From Alphaproteobacteria bacterium (lineage in GTDB: Bacteria > Pseudomonadota > Alphaproteobacteria > JAJFFI01), in assembly GCA_030066595.1 (NCBI GenBank), contig JASJBI010000016.1:1-56250 (forward strand): a stretch of 56,250 nucleotides of DNA, in the 5' to 3' direction. Position 1 is the first letter of the stretch; every line of letters starts with the position of its first letter. The notes below the pieces were generated by a model. That model did no database searches and was not told the DNA's origin. It was given only the letters and a program-made list of their open reading frames with translations. Position numbers and translations under genes: made by a program. This document shows positions 17,698-24,794 of the stretch, piece after piece.

Positions 17698-17721
17698 CTA
17701 TTGTTTTTCCGAGAAAAATAG
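17698..17721. repeat. A+T-rich imperfect inverted repeat upstream of histidine kinase
   Basis: CTATTGTTTTTC (17698-17709) and GAAAAATAG (17713-17721) form an imperfect palindrome in an A+T-rich 17655-17760 stretch. It may be an end signal for ispG or a regulatory site for the kinase gene. A TTGACC at 17686 has no good -10 at the right spacing, so I do not call a promoter. Confidence 0.35.
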
Positions 17722-17813
17722 TAACTTTCGAGATAGCACCAAGTAAATACTGCTGACCGGAGAGTCATGCCTTTCTGGCTATATTCGGCACTCGCTGATC
17801 GGGGGCGGCGCGC

Positions 17814-19631
17814 ATGGATCCCTTGATCCATTCCTTTCAGCGGGCCTACGGCATCGCCTTGGTCCTGATGGCGGGCCTGGCCGTCGTCGCGTTGGCGCTG
17901 GTCGAGTTCGAAATCCGGACAGAGGAAGAATACTCCGAATCGATCGAAGCGATCCGCCAGCAGCAGTTTCTGACCCAGCATGCCACCTTGCTAGCCGCCC
18001 AGATCTTGCACCCAGGCGATGACACCGAACGGCAGTCGGCCGAGCAAGAGCTGACGGAAATCGCGGATCGCTTGGCAGAGGCCCGCCTGCGCTTCCTGGC
18101 GCAACCCTTGTCCCCCGAGCTGCGCACCCTGTATTCCGCCCCGCCGATCACGATCGAGCCGCGCCTCAGAGCGTTCATCGAGCTGATCCGGCAGCCGGAA
18201 GCATGGCACGACGAGGAGAGTCAAGACCCGATACCGCGCCTGTTGTTGGAGGCGTCACGGTTGGCAGAGGACTTCGGGCCGTTGCTCGAGCAGGCCGAGT
18301 TCGAGGCCGAGCAGCGCGACGACGGCTACCACATCCTGCACCGGGTCAGCGTGGCCGTCACATTTCTGGCCCTGATCTGGATCTGGCAGCTGATCTTCAA
18401 GCCGGTCGTGAGCCGCGCGGACGACGCCGTGAAATCGACCAAGACGGCCGAAACGCGGTTACAGACCGCCGTCGAGGGTTTCTCCGCCGGGTTCACCCTG
18501 TTCGATGCGAAGGGCCGTCTGGTCGCCTGCAACCAGCGATTCACGGACCTGCACGGTCCCGCCGCCAAGTCAATCGTCCCCGGAGCCAGCTTCGCCGAAA
18601 TCATGCGCGAATGCGCAGCCTGCGGCATTTACCGGGATGCCAAGGGCGATCCCGAAGCCTGGCTCGCCGACCTGGTTTCCAACCATCGGGATCCGACAGG
18701 CAACCTCGAGCAAGAGCTTGCCGACGGGCGGTGGCTCCTGATCTCGGAACACCGGAGCGACGACGGGGCCGTGGTCGGCATCTGGACCGACATCACGCAG
18801 ATCAAGCAAAGCGAGGAGCGCTCTCGCCTGGCCAAGGAAGCCGCCGATCTTGCCAACCGCTCCAAGTCCGAGTTCCTGGCCAACATGAGCCATGAGCTCA
18901 GGACTCCGCTGAATGCGATCATCGGCTTCTCGGAAATAATGGTCGAACGCGCCTTTGGAGACCTGCCGCCGCCCTACGACGAATACGCCGGCAACATCCA
19001 TTACAGCGGCAAGCTGCTGCTGAGCCTGATCACCGATATTCTCGATCTGTCCAAGATCGAAGCGGGCAAGCAAAAGCTGAACGAGGACCTGCTTGACATC
19101 AATGCCCTGGTGCAGAGCTGCGAGCGCCTGGTCCGCGTGCGGGCCGGCATGGAGCGTATCGACCTGAGCGCCAGCGTGGCACCCGATCTGCCGGCGCTCC
19201 TGGCCGACGAGCGGGCGGTCAAGCAGATCCTGCTCAACCTGCTCAACAACGGCATCAAGTTCACGCCGGCCGGCGGAGCGGTCTCGGTCCAGGCACACCT
19301 CGACCCGGACGGCAACATGCGGCTGCAGGTGACCGATACCGGGCCCGGTATTCCGGCGGCGGAGTTGGAGCAGGTTTTCGCGCCGTTCGGCCAAGGCGGC
19401 GAGACCATCACGCGGGAAAAGGAGGGCACCGGTCTCGGTCTGACGATCGTCAAGGCGCTGACCGAACTGCATGGCGGCCGTATCACGCTCCAGAGCGCTG
19501 TCGGCGAAGGCACAACTGCAACGGTGACCTTTCCGGCCGACCGGGTCGCGCGCTCGGTGCCTGGCGATGCCGGCGACGGGGAGGTGGCCGCCCCATCCGA
19601 GGCGAAACTGTCGACGGATTCGGCCGCTTAG
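17814..19631 (+). CDS. Membrane-bound PAS sensor histidine kinase
   Basis: A 605-residue histidine kinase. Two membrane helices (about 11-30 and 177-196) enclose a ~145-residue, mostly helical periplasmic domain rich in Glu/Gln. A PAS domain follows (about 213-330, ending WTDITQIKQSEER), then a coiled linker, HisKA with phospho-acceptor H360 in ANMSHELRTPLNAIIGFSE, and HATPase with NLLNNGIKFT, DTGPGIP and GTGLGLTI. No receiver or HPt domain is fused and no response regulator gene is in the window, so it is an orphan kinase. The signal is unknown. The HisKA/HATPase half is close in style to that of the kinase at 28275-31427. Confidence 0.92.
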   Translation: MDPLIHSFQRAYGIALVLMAGLAVVALALVEFEIRTEEEYSESIEAIRQQQFLTQHATLLAAQILHPGDDTERQSAEQELTEIADRLAEARLRFLAQPLSPELRTLYSAPPITIEPRLRAFIELIRQPEAWHDEESQDPIPRLLLEASRLAEDFGPLLEQAEFEAEQRDDGYHILHRVSVAVTFLALIWIWQLIFKPVVSRADDAVKSTKTAETRLQTAVEGFSAGFTLFDAKGRLVACNQRFTDLHGPAAKSIVPGASFAEIMRECAACGIYRDAKGDPEAWLADLVSNHRDPTGNLEQELADGRWLLISEHRSDDGAVVGIWTDITQIKQSEERSRLAKEAADLANRSKSEFLANMSHELRTPLNAIIGFSEIMVERAFGDLPPPYDEYAGNIHYSGKLLLSLITDILDLSKIEAGKQKLNEDLLDINALVQSCERLVRVRAGMERIDLSASVAPDLPALLADERAVKQILLNLLNNGIKFTPAGGAVSVQAHLDPDGNMRLQVTDTGPGIPAAELEQVFAPFGQGGETITREKEGTGLGLTIVKALTELHGGRITLQSAVGEGTTATVTFPADRVARSVPGDAGDGEVAAPSEAKLSTDSAA

Positions 19632-19739
19632 AGCCGCCCCGCGGTCGAGACCAGTCGCCGCGCATAGCAGACCGGTTGGCCGGCGACCGCGCGTCCCTGT
19701 CCGGAACCCCGACGTCCCGCTGCGCTGCCGGGAATCGCC

Positions 19740-19768
19740 TTGATTTCCCGGGCTGGGGCGGCTAGGTC
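19740..19768 (+). promoter_or_regulatory. Candidate tRNA-Glu promoter
   Basis: TTGATT at 19740-19745 and TAGGTC at 19763-19768 are 17 bases apart, and the latter ends 12 bases before the tRNA 5' end. The spacing is right for a sigma-70 tRNA promoter; the -10 is a weak match. Confidence 0.4.
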
Positions 19769-19780
19769 AAGAGCGGCCGC

Positions 19781-19858
19781 GACCCCATCGTCTAGTCAGG
19801 TCTAGGACGCCACCCTTTCAAGGTGGAAACACGGGTTCGAATCCCGTTGGGGTCGCCA
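19781..19858 (+). tRNA. tRNA-Glu (anticodon TTC)
   Basis: A complete cloverleaf can be drawn. The acceptor GACCCCA (19781-19787) pairs with TGGGGTC (19848-19854), the discriminator is G and CCA is encoded at 19856-19858. The anticodon stem CCACC/GGTGG encloses loop CTTTCAA with anticodon TTC at 19817-19819. The T arm contains GGTTCGAATCC. The 5' ...CCCATCGTCTAG is the usual tRNA-Glu beginning. The D loop is slightly long. It follows the histidine kinase gene and precedes a convergent CapA gene. Confidence 0.96.
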
Positions 19859-19924
19859 GCACGTCCCGCGTTTCCCCTCCAGCCGGCATGCCGGCCATCG
19901 CTACGACATCGGACGACGTCGTCC

Positions 19925-21292
19925 TTAGCGCCCGCTCTCGGGCAGGGAGATCACGCCCGTGCCGGCCTCCATGCTGATCTCCGTGCCGAAAGGCGCAGAA
20001 AGCTCGGCCAAGGTCTGGATGATCTCTTGGCCAAGCGCCTGATCGGCGGGCAGCGGGCGGCCACGAACGGTACGCGGTTCGCCGAACCCGAGCGTAATCG
20101 GATGCAGTTCAATCCTGGCCAATCGGCCGGCGTCCCATTTGAGAACCGCAACCACCGATCTCCAGATCTCCGGTCGAGCCGGATGGCCTCTGCGTCCGCC
20201 GTCATAGCGGCGCTCGATGAGATCGGAGACTCCCGCATTCCGACCCAGCCCGGACGCCTCATAGGCGTCCGCGGGCATGCGCAGCAGCGTCTCGTTCTGG
20301 AACACGAAATTGCCGAGACCGTAGAAGATCGGCTTGCCTTTATAGATCTCGATGGCCCGCAATTCGTGCGGCCCGTGGGCGAACAGGACGTCGGCGCCGG
20401 CGTCGATCATCGCGCGCGCGAAGGCGACGTGAAACTGGGCCGGGACGGAGGTCTTGCCGCCGTTTTCATGGGCATGAACCGAGACGACCGTATAGTCCGC
20501 CTGGCGACGGGCATTATCGACGACCCGGGCCATCGCCTCGACATCCTTTCGCACGACACGGGTCTGTCGGCCTGGCTTGTCGCTGACGACGAAGCGGTTT
20601 CCGAACACCAGTTGCGTGTCGTTGCCGGGCGCCCTTATTCCCAGCCCAGCAAGTGTCGTGCGCAGGGAGGCCAGCTGCTCGCGCGTCACGCCGAAAGTCA
20701 CGAAATAGCGCAGCGGGTTCAGCCCGGGCCGGGCCGGGATGCTGTCGCGGGGCTCGCTGGCACGAGAATGCGCAGGAAAGGTGGACGCGATGGAGATGAG
20801 GGCAACCCGACCCTTCCCGGTCTCGAGAAACCTTGCCTCGCGCGCCTCTCCAAGGCTCTCCCCAACGCCCGCATGGACGATGCCCGCCCTATCCAGGTAG
20901 CGGCTGGTCAGGCGCATGCCGCCCACGCCGTAGTCGCCGGCGTGGTTGTTGGCGCGCGAGACCATGTCAAGGCCTGCCCATACGAGATCCTGAGCGAGCG
21001 CGGGATCGCTGCGCATCCAAGTTCCCCCGCTTTGATGCATGGGGAAGGATTCGTAATCGTGAAAGAGCGTTTCCAGGTTCGCGATCGCAACGTCCGCACC
21101 GCGAATGCGTTCGATCAGCCCCAGATAGGCAGGTTCCCGGTAGACGGACAAACGTCGCGTCACCAGGACATCGCCCATCAAAGCCATGCGAAACGAGCGC
21201 CGCAGCGGATCTTGCTCAGCCCGCGCGTCGGCGGCCCATGGGGCGGCAATCGCCAAGGCGAGCAGCACCGTGACAAAGCGATGCATCTTCAT
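19925..21292 (-). CDS. CapA-family protein (poly-gamma-glutamate-type metallophosphatase fold)
   Basis: A 455-residue exported protein with a Sec signal peptide (cut near ADARA). The CapA/PgsA metallophosphatase-like motifs appear in order: LMGDVLVTR, VAIANLETLF, SRANNHAGDYG, VVSVHAHENG, FAHGPHELRAIEIYKGKPIFYGLGNFVFQ. In Bacillus CapA takes part in poly-gamma-glutamate capsule formation, but no capBC or pgs genes are here, and many Gram-negative homologues are stand-alone proteins of unknown role. It is a single gene, convergent with the tRNA. The metal-binding Asp/Asn/His residues look intact. Confidence 0.85.
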   Translation of the reverse strand: MKMHRFVTVLLALAIAAPWAADARAEQDPLRRSFRMALMGDVLVTRRLSVYREPAYLGLIERIRGADVAIANLETLFHDYESFPMHQSGGTWMRSDPALAQDLVWAGLDMVSRANNHAGDYGVGGMRLTSRYLDRAGIVHAGVGESLGEAREARFLETGKGRVALISIASTFPAHSRASEPRDSIPARPGLNPLRYFVTFGVTREQLASLRTTLAGLGIRAPGNDTQLVFGNRFVVSDKPGRQTRVVRKDVEAMARVVDNARRQADYTVVSVHAHENGGKTSVPAQFHVAFARAMIDAGADVLFAHGPHELRAIEIYKGKPIFYGLGNFVFQNETLLRMPADAYEASGLGRNAGVSDLIERRYDGGRRGHPARPEIWRSVVAVLKWDAGRLARIELHPITLGFGEPRTVRGRPLPADQALGQEIIQTLAELSAPFGTEISMEAGTGVISLPESGR

Positions 21293-21486
21293 CGCGAGCC
21301 TCCCGGATCTAGATCCCGCACCTGGCGCGCCGCTACGGCGGCAGGCGCAGCAGAGATGAGCAATCTTCCGGTTAAAGAAGTGTGAATCCGAGTTGATCCT
21401 GCCCAGCCGTGTCAGTCGCCCGATCGGCTACGCCTGGCCCCTCGTTTGGTCAGGTCCAGGGTTCGCGTCGGCGGCCCACGCGCCCG

Positions 21487-21903
21487 CTACAACCGATTCC
21501 AGATCTTGTCTTCCTCTTCCAGGCGGGCCTTTTCGTCGCCGAAGAAATCGCGCCGCGAGATCATCCCGACGACCTGACCGTTCGTCACCACCGGCAGGTG
21601 CCGATAGCCGCCGTCGTTCATCCGGCGCAGCCCGTCCATGGCCGGTGCGCTGGGCGCGATAGTGTCGGGATCCTTGGTCATGACGTCGGCCAGCGCCGTG
21701 GCCTGCGGATCGCGGCCGCGCGCGACCACCCGGCAGACCAGATCCCGCTCGGTGAAGATCCCCTCGAGCCGCCCCCCGGCAGTGACCACGATCGAGCCGA
21801 CATTCTTCGCCTGCATGAGTTCGGCCGCCTCGCGCACGCTCGCCGTGGCGGAAAGCGCAAAGACTTCTTGGCTGCGTATCACGTCAGAGATTTTGCGGCG
21901 CAT
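21487..21903 (-). CDS. Two-CBS-domain protein
   Basis: A 138-residue protein consisting of a CBS pair: first repeat about 1-65 (ISDVIRSQEVFALSATASVREAAELM ... GIFTERDLVCRV), second about 70-130 (LADVMTKDPDTIAPSAPAMDGLRRM ... GMISRRDFFG). A CBS pair binds adenine nucleotides or related ligands and regulates partner proteins; no partner is fused. The ATG at 21903 is chosen because MRRKISDVI begins the first repeat; the upstream frame to 21996 looks non-coding. It is divergent from the aldo/keto reductase gene. Confidence 0.88.
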   Translation of the reverse strand: MRRKISDVIRSQEVFALSATASVREAAELMQAKNVGSIVVTAGGRLEGIFTERDLVCRVVARGRDPQATALADVMTKDPDTIAPSAPAMDGLRRMNDGGYRHLPVVTNGQVVGMISRRDFFGDEKARLEEEDKIWNRL

Positions 21904-22135
21904 GACCCTGTCCCCCCGGTGCTGGTCTTGGACGCCATTGCCAGTATAGCACGGCAATCCCTGGGCGGCAGCCACATTGCGCCATTTCGGCGGCAAGCGC
22001 GGCCGGCGTTGCAGCGCTGGTTTCGCTCGCTTGTTGACCCGCCGGGACTTCCCCCGCTTTATCTACTGTGGCGGCCCGCCCGCGCAACTGCGCTCTGCGG
22101 TCGTCTGGTTCTCGCGTGCTGCCAAGAGGTGCCCG

Positions 22136-23092
22136 ATGGAGTATCGCCAGCTTGGCAAGACCGATCTCAGGCCCTCGGTTCTCGGCGTCGGCTGCAATCT
22201 GATCGCCAATACCGACGCCGACCACGACTTGGCGGAAGTGAACCGGACCATCGCTGCCGCGATCGAAGCCGGCATCACCTTCTTTGATGTCGCCGATGTG
22301 TATGGACGGGGCCGGGCCGAGCGCATCCTGGGAAAGGCGCTCAAGGGTCAGCGCGACCGCGTCCTGGTCGCGACCAAAGCGGGGGTCGTACCGGGCGGCG
22401 GACCGACGCTGGTTCGGCGCATCCGGCCCGTGGCCCGGCGGCTCCTGCGCCGTTGGCGGCCCGTGCATGCGGCGGGGAAGAGGATGGCGACGCGCTACGC
22501 GCCGCCGCCGCGCTCGGATTTCGGGCCGACCCATATCCGAAACGCCATCGAAGCAAGCTTGCGCCGGCTGCAGACGGACTACGTGGACCTGTTCCTGCTG
22601 CACAACCCCCGGGCGGACGTGGCCCGCCAGGCGGATCTCTTCGGCACGCTGGACCGCCTCAAGGAACAGGGACGGATCCGCCACTACGGCGCCTCGATCT
22701 CGGGCCACGATACAAGTCAGGACGTCCAGGCGTTTCTGGCCGTCCCCGGCGTTTCCGTTGTGCAGGTGCTGGTCAACCCGATGAAATGCGTCGATCTCGA
22801 AGCCATTGCGCCGGCCGCCGCGGCGCGCGGAATCGGCCTGGTCGCCCGCCAGCCCTTCCACAAGGGCGAGATCTTTACGCACAAGCCCTTGCTTGATCTG
22901 GCGGATGCCAATCCAGCCTATTCGCCGGCGCAGATGGCGGTGCGGTTCGGCCTGGCGCAACCCGGCGTCGGCCTGGTCCTGGCCGGGATGCGCAGCCGGT
23001 CACACCTGCAGGAGAACCTCGCCGCCCTGTCCGGGCCGCCACTCACCGCCGAAGAGATGGCCGCACTGCGCGCGTCCGCCGAGGTGGTGTGA
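22136..23092 (+). CDS. Aldo/keto reductase
   Basis: A 318-residue AKR-superfamily (beta/alpha)8 oxidoreductase using NADPH. MEYRQLGKTDLRPSVLGVGC is the family start. The catalytic Asp and Tyr lie in FFDVADVYGRGRAE, the Lys in VLVATKAG, and the His in DLFLLHNP. The C-terminal NADP-binding GLAQPGVGLVLAGMRSRSHL is conserved. An insertion rich in Arg (VRRIRPVARRLLRRWRPV) after the Lys is longer than usual. The start is placed at 22136, with AGAGG just upstream. Substrate unknown. Confidence 0.9.
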   Translation: MEYRQLGKTDLRPSVLGVGCNLIANTDADHDLAEVNRTIAAAIEAGITFFDVADVYGRGRAERILGKALKGQRDRVLVATKAGVVPGGGPTLVRRIRPVARRLLRRWRPVHAAGKRMATRYAPPPRSDFGPTHIRNAIEASLRRLQTDYVDLFLLHNPRADVARQADLFGTLDRLKEQGRIRHYGASISGHDTSQDVQAFLAVPGVSVVQVLVNPMKCVDLEAIAPAAAARGIGLVARQPFHKGEIFTHKPLLDLADANPAYSPAQMAVRFGLAQPGVGLVLAGMRSRSHLQENLAALSGPPLTAEEMAALRASAEVV

Positions 23093-23100
23093 AGCGGCGG

Positions 23101-23319
23101 TCAGGCGTCCTCTTCCATCCAACGGACATGTTCCCGCCAGGCGCCGCCGTGCGGATGCTTGGCAATGACGCGATGCACCTGCTCGTGCAAGTGCAGATCC
23201 TGGGCCCTCAGATCGTCATGCGACTTGCCGTGCGCCCGGCGCCAGAACAGGTACAGCAGCGCCGTCCAGCTCCCGGGCGGGATGGCGCGAGCGGACCTTT
23301 TCGGTGCCGATCTTTCGGA
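23101..23319 (-). pseudogene. Possible gene remnant lacking a standard start
   Basis: In the 315-base gap after the aldo/keto reductase, the minus strand has an open frame of 73 codons with G/C-rich third positions and normal-looking protein (SWTALLYLFWRRAHGKSH, then LHLHEQVHRVIAKHPHG, ending HVRWMEEDA). No ATG, GTG or TTG occurs before codon 44; the frame is closed upstream by TAA at 23320-23322. An AAAAGG run lies about 12 bases before an ATC codon at 23283. It may be a gene whose 5' part was lost or frameshifted, or may use an unusual start. Family not recognised. Confidence 0.35.
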
Positions 23320-23407
23320 TTAGGGTGCCTTGGCCCGCAGGTGGACGGTCGGGCCATGCTGCAGGGTTCAATCGATTCCGGCTCTACGCGTAAAGGGGAC
23401 GTAAGCT

Positions 23408-23821
23408 ATGCGAAGGATCCTGATCGTCTTGTCGACGTTGTCGTTCTTCGGCCTTGTCCAGGCCGCGATGGCGCAAAGCTCGGTCGTCGAAATGGTCACC
23501 AAGGCCTGCCAGAAGGAGATCGACACCTATTGCAGCCAGGTGAAGCAGGGCCGCGGCCGCATGCTGGCCTGCTTCTACGCGCATGAGGACAAGCTCTCCG
23601 TCAAATGCATCAACGCGCTCTATGACGGCATGGCGACGCTGGAGCGCACCGTCGAGGCGATCTCCCATGTCGCGAGCCAATGCCGGCAGGATATCGATAC
23701 CCACTGCGGCGCAACCGTTCCCGGCCAGGGCCGCGTCGCCAAGTGCCTCCTGGACAAGAAGAGCCAGGTGAGCCGGCCCTGCGCGATGGCGATCGACGAG
23801 GTCGGTCTCAAGGTGGAGTAG
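23408..23821 (+). CDS. Periplasmic cysteine-rich repeat protein
   Basis: A 137-residue secreted protein with a signal peptide cut near AAMAQ. The mature part has two similar Cys-rich units: KACQKEIDTYC...GRMLACFY...CINALYDG and SQCRQDIDTHC...GRVAKCLL...CAMAIDEVG. The spacing C-x7-C-x(n)-C-x(n)-C is that of the cysteine-rich (GLG1/FGF-receptor-like) repeat found in many alphaproteobacterial periplasmic proteins, each probably with two disulfides. Role unknown. It stands alone and converges with the FHA gene. Confidence 0.75.
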   Translation: MRRILIVLSTLSFFGLVQAAMAQSSVVEMVTKACQKEIDTYCSQVKQGRGRMLACFYAHEDKLSVKCINALYDGMATLERTVEAISHVASQCRQDIDTHCGATVPGQGRVAKCLLDKKSQVSRPCAMAIDEVGLKVE

Positions 23822-23885
23822 GGGGGCGGCGTCCGCGCGTCGCTGGCGCGGATCGCCCAAAACTCCAGCGACAGCCGCACCGCCG

Positions 23886-24794
23886 CTAGGCCATCGGCCG
23901 GGCGGCGTGACGGTGCCCCGCAGTCTGCTCGGACAGGAGATCCGACAGGACGACTTCGAAATTGCCGAAGCGAACGGCGGCATCGCGCTCGAGGTCCGTA
24001 TCCTTGATGCGGGTCCAGCCGTCTGCGGTCCGCAGGTATGTGCCGTTCAGGCTGCCGAAGTCGGTGAGGTGCAGGCCGCCGTCCGGGCCCACCACGAGCA
24101 CCGCGTGATGCCGCGAGACGGAGCTGTGGTCGAGCACGATGTCGTTCTCGGTGTCGCGGCCCATCCGATAGACAGTCGCAGTGTGTCTCTTTCGGTCGCC
24201 GCGATCGTCAGCCGTGCCTGGGGCGCTGTCGACCGCGCCGGGTATGGCAACGCCCTTCGGGAAGGCGAGCGTGCCGGGCAGGTCGAACGGCTCGGTCTTC
24301 CGCTCGACCAGAATCTTCTTGCCGCAGCTGACCCGACCGCGCGCCCGGCAGCGGCCCGCCTGGAGCGCCCAGATCCTGCCGCCCTGGACCTTCAAGAGGA
24401 CTCCCTCCAGCACGAGCGCGAGCTCAATCCTGAACGGGATACGGCCGACGGCCTTTTCGTTCATCAGGATCTCGACATAGGGCTCGTGCAGCGATTTGAT
24501 CTCGTGCTTGGCCAGCGGAACGAGACAGATCTCCTCCGGCGGATGCTTGGCCGGATCCGCGTAGTCACGCAGCGCGTCATATTTGGCCCAGCCGCCGAGG
24601 ATAATGTCGACCAAGCGGATATCGAGCAGCGTCTCGAGCTGGCCCGAGACCTCCTTCGCGACGCTGTCCTTGATCTCGGCAGGCAGATCGGCGAGGTGCG
24701 ACACGATGTCGACGGCGGGGGGCGCTCGACCCTCATCGGGGCGGTCGAGCAACACTTGGCCGAGCGTCAGGCCCGTTTCAGGCGATTGCGTCAT
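23886..24794 (-). CDS. FHA-domain protein with unknown N-terminal domain
   Basis: A protein of about 302 residues. The C-terminal FHA domain (about 205-285) has YRMGRDTENDIVLDHSSVSRHHAVL and FGSLNGTYL, with the Arg, Ser-x-x-His and Asn-Gly positions that bind phosphothreonine. The N-terminal part (about 25-165) is an unnamed domain with a helix (IKDSVAKEVSGQLETLLDIRLVDI) and a beta-rich segment (IPFRIELALVLEGVLLKVQGG) containing two cysteines. The start at 24794 has AGAAGG six bases upstream; 24800 and 24809 are alternatives. All three overlap the end of the upstream PASTA gene, so the two are translated together. No Ser/Thr kinase or phosphatase gene is near. Confidence 0.8.
   Translation of the reverse strand: MTQSPETGLTLGQVLLDRPDEGRAPPAVDIVSHLADLPAEIKDSVAKEVSGQLETLLDIRLVDIILGGWAKYDALRDYADPAKHPPEEICLVPLAKHEIKSLHEPYVEILMNEKAVGRIPFRIELALVLEGVLLKVQGGRIWALQAGRCRARGRVSCGKKILVERKTEPFDLPGTLAFPKGVAIPGAVDSAPGTADDRGDRKRHTATVYRMGRDTENDIVLDHSSVSRHHAVLVVGPDGGLHLTDFGSLNGTYLRTADGWTRIKDTDLERDAAVRFGNFEVVLSDLLSEQTAGHRHAARPMA

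Noticed and set aside
17686..17715. Sigma-70 promoter starting at TTGACC before the histidine kinase
   Set aside because: No acceptable -10 lies 16-18 bases downstream.
21293..21486. Small gene between the CapA and CBS genes
   Set aside because: Open frames here show no coding bias or ribosome site; I see only intergenic sequence.
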